Shown here: positions 19,282 through 28,683 of the stretch, one piece after another
Layout: the number at the start of each line of letters is the position of its first letter
How positions within the stretch are numbered: the stretch's first letter is position 1
DNA from: Bacillota bacterium
Lineage (GTDB): Bacteria; Bacillota; Clostridia; Lachnospirales; Lachnospiraceae
Length of the DNA stretch: 64,000 bases
NCBI GenBank assembly: GCA_023423335.1
Contig: JAFAFU010000030.1
Span: forward strand, 248,001 to 312,000
Direction: 5' to 3'
Made by a program: the position numbers and the translations under genes
Notes under the pieces: generated by a model
The model's database searches: none
Told to the model about the DNA's origin: nothing
What the model saw: the letters and a program-made list of their open reading frames with translations, nothing else

Positions 19282-19415
19282 TAGCTAATTACTATTTTTT
19301 TACAGTAAATTAGCACTAACCCTCTCTCTGCTTAAATTTACATGGGTTATTTTTGTATTTTAGAAAACACAGAGCTTGCCTTGCGGAGCATTTTATCCAG
19401 TCGGACACAATAATA

Positions 19416-19450
19416 AAAAGGCTTCCATCCTTTTTCGATGAAAACCTTTT
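19416..19450 (-). terminator. Terminator after D-2-hydroxyacid dehydrogenase
   Basis: On the minus strand AAAAGGTTTTCATC pairs, with G-U pairs, to GATGGAAGCCTTTT, followed by T-rich sequence. It lies about 20 bp after the stop codon. Confidence 0.65.
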
Positions 19451-19471
19451 CATAAATTCGATATCACCACA

Positions 19472-20473
19472 TCAATTCCCTTTGCTGCATTGGTAGCACA
19501 CCTCGTTCTCCAGCGCACGGTTATCAAAATAATCCCTGCAGTTTGACAAAGTGGTTTCCGCTATGTTATGGAGCGCTTCCTTCGTTAAAAATGCCTGATG
19601 GGAGGTCACGATAACATTCGGCATGGATATGATCCTGGCCAGAACATCATCCTGGATGATGGAGTAGGACATATCCTCATAGAACAATTCCGTCTCTTCC
19701 TCATATACATCCAGGCAGGCTCCGCCTATCCTTTCCTCCTTGATTGCCTCCAGCAGATCCTCACTGTCAATCAGCGCACCCCTGGAGGTATTAATCAGGT
19801 ACACTCCCGGCTTCATCATAGCAATCGCAGACCGGTCGATCATATGAAGGGTATCCCTGGTCAGGGGGCAATGAAGGGAAATGATATCCGATGCCTTAAA
19901 CAGCTCCTCCAGGGAGACATATTGGATATCCGTATCCTTCATCGGAAAAGGATCATATGCGATGACCTTAAGACCAAAGCCTTTACAAATATCAATAAAA
20001 ACACTGCCTATTTTGCCTGTTCCGATTACCCCCATGGTCTTGCCATGGAGATCAAACCCGGTTAAGCCGGTCAGGCTGAAATTAAAATCCCTGGTTCTTA
20101 TATAGGCTTTGTGGATCTTCCTGTTCAAGGTCAGCAGGAGTGCCATGGCATGCTCTGCAACCGCATAGGGAGAATACGCCGGTACGCGCACCACACGCAG
20201 CTTCTGGTGTGCAGCCTTGAAATCCACATTGTTATAGCCTGCACACCGCATTGCAATGAGCCCGGTTCCGTTTTGATGCAGTATATCGATCGTATCCTTG
20301 TCAATCGTATCATTCACAAATGCGACAACGGCCGGATAGCCTTTTGCCATAAATGCTGTTTTGGGGCCAAGCTTCGGCTCAAAATACTCAATCTCCAGGT
20401 TATATTGATTTTTTAAAACCTCGAAGTAAGTTTTATCATGGGGCTTGGTATCAAATAGACATATTTTATCCAT
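19472..20473 (-). CDS. D-2-hydroxyacid dehydrogenase, D-lactate dehydrogenase type
   Basis: The 333-residue enzyme belongs to the NAD-dependent D-2-hydroxyacid dehydrogenases and is closest in motifs to fermentative D-lactate dehydrogenases that reduce pyruvate. It shows the substrate loop RCAGYNNVD, the NAD-binding motif GVIGTGKIG, a catalytic-site arginine in NTSRGALID, and the late HQAF motif holding the catalytic histidine. The start is the ATG at 20473 with AAGGAGG upstream. It has its own terminator and lies behind a near-ideal CRP/FNR-type palindrome, which fits control by fermentation or redox state. Some members reduce other 2-oxoacids. Confidence 0.9.
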   Translation of the reverse strand: MDKICLFDTKPHDKTYFEVLKNQYNLEIEYFEPKLGPKTAFMAKGYPAVVAFVNDTIDKDTIDILHQNGTGLIAMRCAGYNNVDFKAAHQKLRVVRVPAYSPYAVAEHAMALLLTLNRKIHKAYIRTRDFNFSLTGLTGFDLHGKTMGVIGTGKIGSVFIDICKGFGLKVIAYDPFPMKDTDIQYVSLEELFKASDIISLHCPLTRDTLHMIDRSAIAMMKPGVYLINTSRGALIDSEDLLEAIKEERIGGACLDVYEEETELFYEDMSYSIIQDDVLARIISMPNVIVTSHQAFLTKEALHNIAETTLSNCRDYFDNRALENEVCYQCSKGN

Positions 20474-20578
20474 GCTTTGTTCCTCCTTATAGAATAAGCA
20501 TTTACAAAAATGCAATAAATAATCAACTGCCGCCGCTTCATTTCATCTTATAAATCTACCAAAACTTTCATGTGTTTT

Positions 20579-20596
20579 CTGTGATTTAAATCACAG
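20579..20596. promoter_or_regulatory. CRP/FNR-type palindromic operator upstream of D-lactate dehydrogenase
   Basis: CTGTGATTTAAATCACAG is an 18-bp perfect palindrome and matches TGTGA-N6-TCACA exactly. It lies about 40 bp upstream of a TATAAG hexamer (minus strand, 20552-20547) before the dehydrogenase gene, a position usual for activators of the CRP/FNR family. Confidence 0.6.
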
Positions 20597-20608
20597 CATA
20601 CGAAAAGA

Positions 20609-20637
20609 ACTGAATCCGGTTCAATAACCGGATTCAG
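20609..20637 (-). terminator. Terminator of the amino-sugar operon
   Basis: A perfect 13-bp stem with CAAT/ATTG loop (arms ACTGAATCCGGTT) lies 80 bp downstream of nagA. On the minus strand it is followed by TCTTTTC. Confidence 0.7.
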
Positions 20638-20717
20638 TCCCTGGGAATTGCTTAATCAAAGCTGTCTGACATTTGGAGCTCAGATCTATAATAATAACCC
20701 CTTATTAATTAACATTA

Positions 20718-21857
20718 TTATATTTTTTGAAGCTGGCCTTCCAGAAATACCGACCGGGTATATAATCCTTTATCCAGCAGGACAATGTCCGCCCGGTTAC
20801 CGGGCTTCAGGCTTCCCAGCTGCCGCTCCAGTCCGGCCGCCCTGGCAGGATTAAGGGTTGCGGCCTGCAGGGCCTCCTCCGGTAAAACTCCGAAGCGGAT
20901 TGCCCTTCTGACTCCTTCTGCCACATTGACCGTGCTTCCCGCCAGGGTACCGTCCTTTAAGGCTGCCAGGTCACCCTTCACATATACCGCCTGTCCGCCC
21001 AGCTCATATTCGCCCTCCGCCAGTCCGCAGGCTCTCATACTGTCGCTTACCAGGCAGATCCGGTCTCTGCCGAACATCCGGAAGGTTAAGCGTACAACGG
21101 CCGGATGGATATGCCTGCCGTCACAGATGAGCTCTACATAAGCGGCGTCCTCCGCCGCGGCGGTGATAATTCCCGGTTTTCGATGGTTAATCGGCGGCAT
21201 GGCATTATATAGATGCGTGATATGACTTGCCCCCTGGGCAAAGGCTTCCTTCGCCATATCATAATCCGCCTCCGTATGGGCAAGGGATACCCGGCAATTT
21301 TTTGATGTGTTTCTGATAAATTCCAGGCTTCCTTCCAGTTCCGGAGCTATATCCACCAATCGGATGGCTCCGCCGCTTCTTTCATTGAGCCGTGTAAACA
21401 TCTCAAAATCCGGCTTACGGATATGGTCGCCATTCTGTCCGCCCTTTTTGCTTAAGGCAATAAACGGTCCCTCCAGATTAATTCCCCACAGAGCAGCCAT
21501 CCCCTCCCGTGTTTTTCCGATCAACGGAGCCGCTGTTTCCATAATCTGCGTTAACTGCTTTTCCTCCAGGGACATCGTAGTTCCCAAAAATGCCGTGACT
21601 CCTTGTTTTATCAGGTATCCGGCAATATTATCAATATGTTTTCTTTCTCCGTCGCTAAAGTCCGATCCTGCCGCACCGTGGATATGGATGTCAACAAAGC
21701 CCGGAGACACAATGCATTCAGAGGCATCAATCACATCCTCCGGCCACGGATGCATATCCTCCGTCAGAGCCTTAACCTTCCCGTTCTCAATTATCACATT
21801 CTTTTTTTTCAGAGTTCCGTCCGGCAGGAAGACGATCCCATTCTGTATTACCGGCAT
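20718..21857 (-). CDS. nagA: N-acetylglucosamine-6-phosphate deacetylase NagA
   Basis: NagA removes acetate from GlcNAc-6-phosphate to give glucosamine-6-phosphate in the cytoplasm. The 379-residue product has the amidohydrolase fold with GFVDIHIHGAAGSDF (metal-binding region), GINLEGPFI, LAHTEADY, HLYNAMPP, CDGRHIHP, LVSDSMRA with the catalytic aspartate, and AGSTVNVAEGVR. The start is the ATG at 21857 with GGAGG eight bases upstream. It is the last gene of the wall-salvage transcript and directly follows nagB by 22 bp, so both act in sequence on the sugar released by NagZ and kinases. Confidence 0.96.
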   Translation of the reverse strand: MPVIQNGIVFLPDGTLKKKNVIIENGKVKALTEDMHPWPEDVIDASECIVSPGFVDIHIHGAAGSDFSDGERKHIDNIAGYLIKQGVTAFLGTTMSLEEKQLTQIMETAAPLIGKTREGMAALWGINLEGPFIALSKKGGQNGDHIRKPDFEMFTRLNERSGGAIRLVDIAPELEGSLEFIRNTSKNCRVSLAHTEADYDMAKEAFAQGASHITHLYNAMPPINHRKPGIITAAAEDAAYVELICDGRHIHPAVVRLTFRMFGRDRICLVSDSMRACGLAEGEYELGGQAVYVKGDLAALKDGTLAGSTVNVAEGVRRAIRFGVLPEEALQAATLNPARAAGLERQLGSLKPGNRADIVLLDKGLYTRSVFLEGQLQKI

Positions 21858-21879
21858 GATCGATCCCTCCAATCCCTAT

Positions 21880-22623
21880 TTATTTCCGTATCATTTCATT
21901 AACCTTATCCAGCGCCGCCTCATCGGCGACAACGGTTACATCATTATGCATCTGTAAAATGGAGGCCGGTACATGGGGCGTAACCGGTCCGAAGAAGGCC
22001 TCCTTTAAAATATCCGCTTTATCGGCTCCGCTTACCGCTATCACGATTTTCCTTGCCTGCATGATCGTCTTTATCCCCATTGTGTAGGCCTGGGTGGGGA
22101 CTTCCCCGATACCGGCAAAAAATCTGGCATTCGCTTTAATTGTACTCTCTGAAAGCTTCACACAATGAATGTCTTTCTCAAATGCATGATCCGGTTCATT
22201 AAAACCGATATGCCCGTTATGTCCCAGGCCCAGAAGCTGTAAATCCACGCCTCCGATCCGGTGAATAACATTCCCGTAATCCCTGCAGGCCTTCCCGCTG
22301 TCCGGTTCCATCCCGTCCGGCAGGAAAGTATTCTCCGGACGGATGTTGATATGATCAAAGAAGTTATGTCTCATATAATAATAATAGCTTTGTTCGCTGG
22401 TACGGGGCAGGCCCTTATATTCATCCAGATTAACCGTGATAACCTCCGAGAAATCCAGATCCCCCTTCCGGTACCATTCGATCAGCTGCTGATAGATGCC
22501 AACCGGGGTCGCACCGGTTGCCAGTCCAAGAACACAATCGGGCTTCATGATAATCTGCGCTGATAGTATATTTGCAGCCTTTCTGCTCATTTCCTTATAG
22601 TCTTTTGCTTTATATAGTTTCAT
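21880..22623 (-). CDS. nagB: Glucosamine-6-phosphate deaminase NagB
   Basis: NagB converts glucosamine-6-phosphate to fructose-6-phosphate and ammonia. The 247-residue protein has LGLATGATPVGIY, VNLDEYKGL with the active-site Asp and Glu region, LGLGHNGHIGFNEP, and the late TMGIKTIMQARKIVIAVSG. The ATG at 22623 has GGAG upstream; a longer in-frame extension covers the intergenic region and is not coding. The neighbours are nagA downstream and a GH4 glycosidase upstream. Length matches the short NagB of Gram-positive bacteria, which lacks the allosteric C-terminal extension. Confidence 0.96.
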   Translation of the reverse strand: MKLYKAKDYKEMSRKAANILSAQIIMKPDCVLGLATGATPVGIYQQLIEWYRKGDLDFSEVITVNLDEYKGLPRTSEQSYYYYMRHNFFDHINIRPENTFLPDGMEPDSGKACRDYGNVIHRIGGVDLQLLGLGHNGHIGFNEPDHAFEKDIHCVKLSESTIKANARFFAGIGEVPTQAYTMGIKTIMQARKIVIAVSGADKADILKEAFFGPVTPHVPASILQMHNDVTVVADEAALDKVNEMIRK

Positions 22624-22720
22624 ATTAATTCTCCATTCTGCCGATACCTGCGAATTTGGGCGGCAGCACAATTTAAGCAAATTCGTATCAAGTCCTATCT
22701 CCCCTTCCGCCGATATCCGG

Positions 22721-24055
22721 CTAAAGCAGCCCGGCCGTCTGGTCGTCCGATCTGTTTTTCTGAAACTGGGGAAGATATTTTTCGTGGGCTTCCAGTAATT
22801 CATCCAGTACCTCGGCAGCATATCTCTGGGAGCCTACCAGAGGATGGATCATCATGGCCAGCAGCGCCTTATTATAATCGCCGCTCACCGCAGCCTCACA
22901 GGCGGCAAGCTCAAAGGATTTAATCTGCCGGACCAATCCCTGAACGGCCTTCGGCAGTGTTCCTGCAACCAGCGGTACCGGGCCGTTCCTGGTGATGACG
23001 CAGCCTAATTCTCCCACCTCATCATATTCCAATTCCCTGATCGCCCCGCGGTTGACCGTATTCACCACCTGAATATCCCCGGTATCATTATAGATGGAGC
23101 AGATGAGGTTACATGCCGCATCACTGTAATAGGCGCCTCCCCGCTGTTCCAGCTGCTTCGGTTTTTCCCTTAAATCGGGGTCCTGATACAGCTTAAAAAG
23201 TTCCTCCTCGATCTGTTTCACCTTTTCCGCCCTTGTTCCGTTTTCCTTATAATGCTCCAGGGCTTCCTCAAGATATTCCTTCGCCATATAATAATATCTA
23301 TGGTAGGAGCATGGGATGGCCCCAAGGGCTTTGATGAACCGCAAGTCCCATTCCACTCCCTTAATATTTTTGACACTTTGGGTGCCCCAGCTTTCCATGA
23401 CCTGTTCCATTACACTTTTTCCGTCCATATGAACTCCGGTTACGAAAACCATATGATTAAGTCCGCTGAAGGTAACGTCCACTTCCTCCACCGGTCTGTT
23501 TAATATCCCCGCAATCGCCTTATGCATCCCAATGGGCAGGTTGCATAAGCCTATCGCCTTCTTTCGGTTGGAATACCGGTTAACGGCCTCCATCACCATC
23601 CCGACCGGGTTGGTAAAATTAATCAGCCAGGCATCCTTACAAAGCTCATCCATATCCCTGCAGATATCCAGGATAACAGGAATTGTGCGAAGACCCTTAA
23701 ATAAGCCGCCGGCTCCGTTCGTTTCCTGTCCCAGCATACCATGGCTTAAGGGTATTCTTTCATCCTTAATTCTTGCTTCCAGCAGTCCGACCCGAAGCTG
23801 TGTCGTCACAAAATCAGCATTCTTCAAAGCTTCTCTCCGGTTCAGGGTAGTATAAATCCGCATCGGAACCCCGGCCTCTTCCACCATACGCTTTGCCAGT
23901 TCCCCTACAATCTCCAGCTTTTGGCTGCCTTCCTCGATGTCCACCAGCCATAATTCCCTCACCGGAAGTCTGTCATAGCGTTTGATAAAGCCTTCCACCA
24001 GCTCCGGCGTATAGCTGGAGCCTCCTCCGATGGTTACTATTTTAATGCCCTTCAT
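22721..24055 (-). CDS. Glycoside hydrolase family 4 (6-phospho-beta-glucosidase-like)
   Basis: GH4 enzymes use NAD and a divalent metal to cleave glycosides by oxidation and elimination. The 444-residue protein has the nucleotide loop VTIGGGSSYTPEL, the INFTNPVGM segment, and the metal ligands C171 (GLCNLPIG) and H201 (GLNHMVF), which match known positions of the family. Motifs are closest to the 6-phospho-beta-glucosidase branch. There is no phosphotransferase system gene in the window, and it lies between a ROK kinase and nagB in the wall-salvage operon, so its true substrate may be a phosphorylated amino-sugar disaccharide. It overlaps the ROK gene by ATGA. Confidence 0.9.
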   Translation of the reverse strand: MKGIKIVTIGGGSSYTPELVEGFIKRYDRLPVRELWLVDIEEGSQKLEIVGELAKRMVEEAGVPMRIYTTLNRREALKNADFVTTQLRVGLLEARIKDERIPLSHGMLGQETNGAGGLFKGLRTIPVILDICRDMDELCKDAWLINFTNPVGMVMEAVNRYSNRKKAIGLCNLPIGMHKAIAGILNRPVEEVDVTFSGLNHMVFVTGVHMDGKSVMEQVMESWGTQSVKNIKGVEWDLRFIKALGAIPCSYHRYYYMAKEYLEEALEHYKENGTRAEKVKQIEEELFKLYQDPDLREKPKQLEQRGGAYYSDAACNLICSIYNDTGDIQVVNTVNRGAIRELEYDEVGELGCVITRNGPVPLVAGTLPKAVQGLVRQIKSFELAACEAAVSGDYNKALLAMMIHPLVGSQRYAAEVLDELLEAHEKYLPQFQKNRSDDQTAGLL

Positions 24056-24939
24056 ACGAAATCATCCTCCATATCCCCGTAACGATTGAAATACTCCAGC
24101 AGGGCCCCTATTTTTCCGGCATGGTTGCCCAGACTGCAGGCCTCGATTTTTGTATACTCCTCCAAAGGCCGGTAGATACGGTATACCCTTTCCTTCAGAT
24201 CCCGGATGAAAACCTCCTGGGTACTGATCCCGCCCCCAATCAGTATCTTCTCGGGATCCAGGCCGACCGCGGTGTTTCCCACCACCATTGCCAGGTCCTC
24301 CAGCCATTCCTCATAGGTTTCCCTTATGACCGGCCGGTTTAAGTTATCGAAAATGTAAACCCCGTCCACCTCCTGTCCCAGTGCCTGGGATATTCTCCTT
24401 ACCAGAACCGAGGTCGCCGAAGCGCTGTGATAGACATATCCATCCTCCTGCTTCTTTCTTCCGATAAAGCCGAAGCCAAACTCCCCGGCCTTGAAATTCC
24501 TTCCCCTGAGCAGCTGCCTGTCCAGGATAATGGCTCCGCCTATGCCGGTTCCGAGGGTTATCATGCAAAAATCCCTGCAATCCCTTCCGGCACCCAGGTG
24601 CATTTCTGCCAGAGCCGCACAGTTACTATCATTTTCTACTGCCACGGGAAGATGGGAGTATTTTGATAAAGTATCCTTAAGATTGTATTTTTTAAAATTC
24701 TCTCCTACGGAAAAGTCCGAATTTTCACAGGTGACCGGGTTAATAAAGCCCCCCATGCTAATGGCAATCCCGCTGATGTTCTGCCCGGCTTCATCCACAA
24801 TGCCGAACAGCTGGCTTATAAATCCCTCCGGATTCTTTTCGGTAGGTACAACACTTTGGTATTCTTCATGGAAGCTTCTGTCCATCCTGCTGTATTTGAT
24901 AAAGGTACCCCCGATATCCATCGTCAGATATTGCTTCAT
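24052..24939 (-). CDS. ROK family sugar kinase
   Basis: The 295-residue protein has the ROK ATPase motifs TMDIGGTFIKY, VENDSNCAALAE, and LGTGIGGAIILD with GEFGF. The cysteine-rich zinc motif of many ROK proteins is missing, and there is no helix-turn-helix, so it is a kinase and not a repressor. Likely substrates are glucose, GlcNAc or ManNAc; the sequence does not decide. The start at 24939 has GGAGG five bases upstream. Its stop overlaps the GH4 start as ATGA, which suggests the two act on the same compound. Confidence 0.9.
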   Translation of the reverse strand: MKQYLTMDIGGTFIKYSRMDRSFHEEYQSVVPTEKNPEGFISQLFGIVDEAGQNISGIAISMGGFINPVTCENSDFSVGENFKKYNLKDTLSKYSHLPVAVENDSNCAALAEMHLGAGRDCRDFCMITLGTGIGGAIILDRQLLRGRNFKAGEFGFGFIGRKKQEDGYVYHSASATSVLVRRISQALGQEVDGVYIFDNLNRPVIRETYEEWLEDLAMVVGNTAVGLDPEKILIGGGISTQEVFIRDLKERVYRIYRPLEEYTKIEACSLGNHAGKIGALLEYFNRYGDMEDDFV

Positions 24940-24983
24940 TATTACCTCCATTACGGCGCTTTGCGCCATCACATCTGTCCGCT

Positions 24984-26126
24984 TTATTCATAAATATGAT
25001 ATTTTGCCTTCCTCCTGCAAAATTCCTCCGCATCCGCCTCCCAGTCTGCATGTACCTTGCAGGCTGAAAAATCATGGGTCCGGATGTAGTCGCTGCCGGT
25101 ATTGTAATCGATCATCGGTTTCCCGGAAGGAGTGTAGGGCTTTAAGTATTCAAAATTATCTCCGGACAAAGCCTTTATCTCCTCCAGAAGCGAAAGCCCT
25201 GTCCTTACCGCAAGGAAGCTCCTTCTGTCGGTAATATGCAGCTGAACACCCTTGCACAGGGTATCTGCATGCTTTGAGAAGGTGGGGGTAAAATACGCAG
25301 GCCGAAACAGGATTCCCTCTAGCTGTAAGGCATTCATCCTGTCTGCCAGCCGGTGGGCATCCAGCCACGGGGCGCCGACAAGTTCAAAGGGCTTTGTCGT
25401 GCCTCTCCCCTCCGATATATTTGTACCTTCAAAGATACAGGAGCTGTTATAGACAAATGCGGTATCCACCGTGGGCATATTCGGAGAGGGCATAATCCAG
25501 ATCAGGCCCGTATCTTCGTAATACATATTTCTCCGCCAGCCCTCCATGGGTATCACCTGGAGCTCACAGTGAATTTCAAATTCCGAGTTGAACAGGGCCG
25601 CCGTTTCGCCTATGGTCAGACCATATCGGTAGGGAATCGGATAGAGGCCCACAAAGGAGGTGAAGCCCTCCTTAATCAGATTTCCCTCCACCAGCTCTCC
25701 TCCAAGGGGGTTCGGCCGGTCAAATACCACAAAGGTCTTCCCGTACCGGGCACAGCTTTGCATACAGTAAGCCATGGTATATAAGTAAGTATAAAGCCTG
25801 GAGCCCACATCCTGGATGTCAATTGCCAAAAGATCAATATCTTCGAGAATCTCAAGGGAAGGCTTTTTATTCTTTCCATACAGGGAATATACCGGGAGCC
25901 GGGATTTTTCATCCACATAATTATCCACGGTTACACCGGCCTGAATATCACCGCGGACTCCATGCTCCGGAGAAAACAGCCGGACCAGATTAACCTTTTC
26001 CTTTAGAATATCTATGGTGCTGTCGAGCCGGGTATTTACTCCGGTCGGGTTCGTAATTAATCCCACCCGCTTCCCTTCAAAGATTGCCGGCCACTTGTCT
26101 ATGCATTCAATTCCCGGTTTTATCAT
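24984..26126 (-). CDS. namZ: Exo-beta-N-acetylmuramidase NamZ-like (DUF1343, GH171)
   Basis: The DUF1343 family includes Bacillus subtilis NamZ (YbbC), which removes terminal MurNAc from the non-reducing end of peptidoglycan fragments. The 380-residue product carries the family segments GLITNPTGV, LFSPEHGVRGDIQAG, PVYSLYG, DIQDVGSRLYTYLYTMAYCM, FDRPNPLGG, EGTNISEGRGTTKPFE and GAPW. There is no signal peptide, so it acts in the cytoplasm on imported muropeptides, unlike the secreted Bacillus enzyme. It lies between the MurK-like kinase and the ROK kinase. GGAGG is 11 bases before the ATG. Confidence 0.9.
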   Translation of the reverse strand: MIKPGIECIDKWPAIFEGKRVGLITNPTGVNTRLDSTIDILKEKVNLVRLFSPEHGVRGDIQAGVTVDNYVDEKSRLPVYSLYGKNKKPSLEILEDIDLLAIDIQDVGSRLYTYLYTMAYCMQSCARYGKTFVVFDRPNPLGGELVEGNLIKEGFTSFVGLYPIPYRYGLTIGETAALFNSEFEIHCELQVIPMEGWRRNMYYEDTGLIWIMPSPNMPTVDTAFVYNSSCIFEGTNISEGRGTTKPFELVGAPWLDAHRLADRMNALQLEGILFRPAYFTPTFSKHADTLCKGVQLHITDRRSFLAVRTGLSLLEEIKALSGDNFEYLKPYTPSGKPMIDYNTGSDYIRTHDFSACKVHADWEADAEEFCRRKAKYHIYE

Positions 26127-26177
26127 ATCGATATATCCCTCCTGCTATCGTATCGTTTTCATATCAATAACCGTGCC

Positions 26178-27089
26178 CTATGCTATTAACTGCAGGGCCA
26201 GCAGTACTGCGCCATATGCCGCATCCTGCCGGGGCCTGATTACCTCCGTCCGTATAAATAATTCCTTCATCCTGCTTATGAACTCCCGGTATATATCCTC
26301 ATTTTTCAGGAGTATGCTTCCGGATACCGCCAGTTTTGTTCCCTCACCAATCCTTTTCAGGACCGGAGAAGCTAATTCGGCCAGCTCTGCGGCACAATTT
26401 TTTACGATACGGATTGCCGCCGGATCCTCTGCGTCATAAGCAGCCTTGATTAATATGGAAAGCTGTGCTATTTCTTTTTTACTGCGCCCCGGATGGTAAA
26501 GATATCCGACCAGCTCCTCAATTGTACCGATATTCAGATAAGAAAATACCATATCCGCCAGTACCGTCGGTTCTCCTCTTCCATCCTGTGCCCTTACCAC
26601 AGCCGTCAGCATATCCCTTGCAATCGCATAACCGCTTCCCGCATCATCGATGATATGCCCGAAGCCTCCCGACCGGTAGGTATTCCCTTCCAAATCTCTG
26701 CCATAGCATATGGACCCGGTACCTGCGATCAGAATAGCTCCCGATGTGCCTTCCAGTGCTCCGGCAAAGGCGGTCTCCTCATCTCCCAGAACAGAAACGG
26801 AGCATTCATACCCGAATTCCCGGACATTCTCCATAATCTGCGTTCTTACGGCAGGGTTACTTGTACCGGCAGCCCCGATACAGATACCGGTGCAATTGGT
26901 CTGAGCGTAGCCCTCCCGGAGGATTTTCCGGAATATTTCCTGCAGATTGGCATCGACCGAAGCTTTGCTCTGACCGTTATAATTGATGGCGCCTCCCTGG
27001 AAGCGCAGGAGGGGCTTCTTCTCCCTGTCCGCAACAAGTACCTCGGTTTTGGTTCCTCCGCCATCCATTCCGATTACATATTGAAGCAT
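26178..27089 (-). CDS. BadF/BadG-type amino-sugar kinase (MurK-like)
   Basis: The 303-residue protein belongs to the BadF/BadG/BcrA/BcrD ATPase family, which includes eukaryotic GlcNAc kinase and clostridial MurK, a kinase for MurNAc and GlcNAc. Phosphate and adenosine motifs are GMDGGGTKTEVLV, GAAGTSN, GTGSICYGRD and GFGHIIDDAGSGYAI. In this operon it would phosphorylate the MurNAc released by NamZ and the GlcNAc released by NagZ. The products would be taken by MurQ and NagA. Substrate range needs assay, but the gene context is strong. Confidence 0.88.
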   Translation of the reverse strand: MLQYVIGMDGGGTKTEVLVADREKKPLLRFQGGAINYNGQSKASVDANLQEIFRKILREGYAQTNCTGICIGAAGTSNPAVRTQIMENVREFGYECSVSVLGDEETAFAGALEGTSGAILIAGTGSICYGRDLEGNTYRSGGFGHIIDDAGSGYAIARDMLTAVVRAQDGRGEPTVLADMVFSYLNIGTIEELVGYLYHPGRSKKEIAQLSILIKAAYDAEDPAAIRIVKNCAAELAELASPVLKRIGEGTKLAVSGSILLKNEDIYREFISRMKELFIRTEVIRPRQDAAYGAVLLALQLIA

Positions 27090-27129
27090 TGTATCATGTC
27101 CTCCCGATTAATGTGAAAAGAATTTTGTA

Positions 27130-28683
27130 TTACTTCAGCTTCACCGGAAGCACTCCGGTCGCGACTGCTTCCTTTTTCAGAATTTTTAACAGGGCATCAA
27201 AAACCTCTTTATTATATTCATAAACGGCAAGCTTATGGATTCCTTCTTCCAGCAGGGCCAGGTCATAGGGGTTTCGAAGCGTCGCGGCAATTAAGGTCCT
27301 GCCGCTGCGGCTGACCGCATTGGCCAGGCTGATCTGCCCCCGGTTCATATGCCCGTTGTACAGTCCGTAAACAACAGAGGAGGCATTCCCCAGCTCCTGA
27401 AGGATCTGGCTGATGTCCTCCGGCTTCGGATCCAGGGGAATATCCATATATCTGCAATTTATTTTTTCTGTCAGGTATTTGGCAAAATGCAGGTCTTTAT
27501 TCACAGGACTTGACACCAGGGTGGATCGGTAGGCATAGCAGCCAAGAATAACCGTATCCTCCTTAACCGCAGGAAGCTCCTCCTTCGTTACCTTGGTTAT
27601 ACCGGCGGCCATTATTTCCTCGATTTCCTTTTTAAATCCGGTCCGGTCAATCGGGACCTGCCCGGCAGTATTTGCGTCATATCGGTATTTTTCCTTGATT
27701 TTTAAAATACTTTCGACCGCGGCATCAATAATCTCCATCGGAATTTCGCCGGAATGTACCGCTTCTTCTATTTTATGAATGGATTCCATCACCAGGGTCG
27801 GCGTATGTGAAATACACAGCAATTGGGCTCCGGCTTTTATTGCTTCCACTGCCCCCTTAGCGGTACCGTAATAATGCACAATCGCCCCCATCTCCAGACA
27901 ATCCGTGATTATGATGCCCTGAAAGCCCAGCTGTTCCCGGAGCAATCCGGTCAGAATGGTTTTTGACATGGTTGCGGGAACATTTTCACTTTCCAGCTTA
28001 GGAAACAGAATATGGGAGGTCATAACACAGGGAACCCCTTGCTTTATGGCATTGATAAAGGGAACCAGCTCCACCGACCTTAACTGCTGCAAATCCTTAT
28101 CTACAACAGGAAGTCCCAGATGGGAATCCACTGCCGTATCCCCATGTCCCGGAAAATGCTTAACGGTAGGCATAACACCTGCTTCCTCCAGACCCTTCAT
28201 CATATTACAGCCATATCGCTCCACTACGGCGGCATCACTGGAATAGGAACGAGTCCCGATAACCGGATTATCCGGATTCGAATTCACATCCAGGACCGGC
28301 GCCAGGTCCATGTTGATACCAATGGCCCTTAACTCCGCTCCGGTAATATATCCTGCCCGGTAAGCATACTCTTCCCTGCCGGTGGCTCCGATGAGCATGG
28401 CCCCCGGGACATTGCAGGCTTCCTTAGGCAGTCTGGTCACAACTCCCCCCTCCTGGTCAATCGCTATGAGGGCCGGAAAACCGGTGGCAGCCTCAATCCG
28501 CCGATGCAGTTCTTCACAATGGCTGCTGATCTGCTCAAGAGTTAAGACATTGTACGCAAACAGGATAATGTTTCCCAGCTTATATTCTTCTATCAGATGT
28601 ATCAGTTCCGGAGTAATATTGGAGCTTGGAAATCCGGTCATAATCATCTGTCCGATTTTTTCTCTAAGATTCATATTTTTCAT
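27130..28683 (-). CDS. nagZ: Beta-N-acetylglucosaminidase NagZ (GH3)
   Basis: NagZ removes GlcNAc from muropeptides. The 517-residue protein has the GH3 TIM barrel with DQEGG, RSYSSDA, KHFPGHGDTAVDSH, whose His-Asp pair serves as acid/base in NagZ enzymes, and the nucleophile Asp in IITDCLEMGAI. A C-terminal second domain (about 340-517) is present, as in Gram-positive members. No signal peptide is seen, so it is cytoplasmic. The start at 28683 has GGAG six bases upstream. It is placed between the GNAT gene and the MurK-like kinase. Confidence 0.95.
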   Translation of the reverse strand: MKNMNLREKIGQMIMTGFPSSNITPELIHLIEEYKLGNIILFAYNVLTLEQISSHCEELHRRIEAATGFPALIAIDQEGGVVTRLPKEACNVPGAMLIGATGREEYAYRAGYITGAELRAIGINMDLAPVLDVNSNPDNPVIGTRSYSSDAAVVERYGCNMMKGLEEAGVMPTVKHFPGHGDTAVDSHLGLPVVDKDLQQLRSVELVPFINAIKQGVPCVMTSHILFPKLESENVPATMSKTILTGLLREQLGFQGIIITDCLEMGAIVHYYGTAKGAVEAIKAGAQLLCISHTPTLVMESIHKIEEAVHSGEIPMEIIDAAVESILKIKEKYRYDANTAGQVPIDRTGFKKEIEEIMAAGITKVTKEELPAVKEDTVILGCYAYRSTLVSSPVNKDLHFAKYLTEKINCRYMDIPLDPKPEDISQILQELGNASSVVYGLYNGHMNRGQISLANAVSRSGRTLIAATLRNPYDLALLEEGIHKLAVYEYNKEVFDALLKILKKEAVATGVLPVKLK

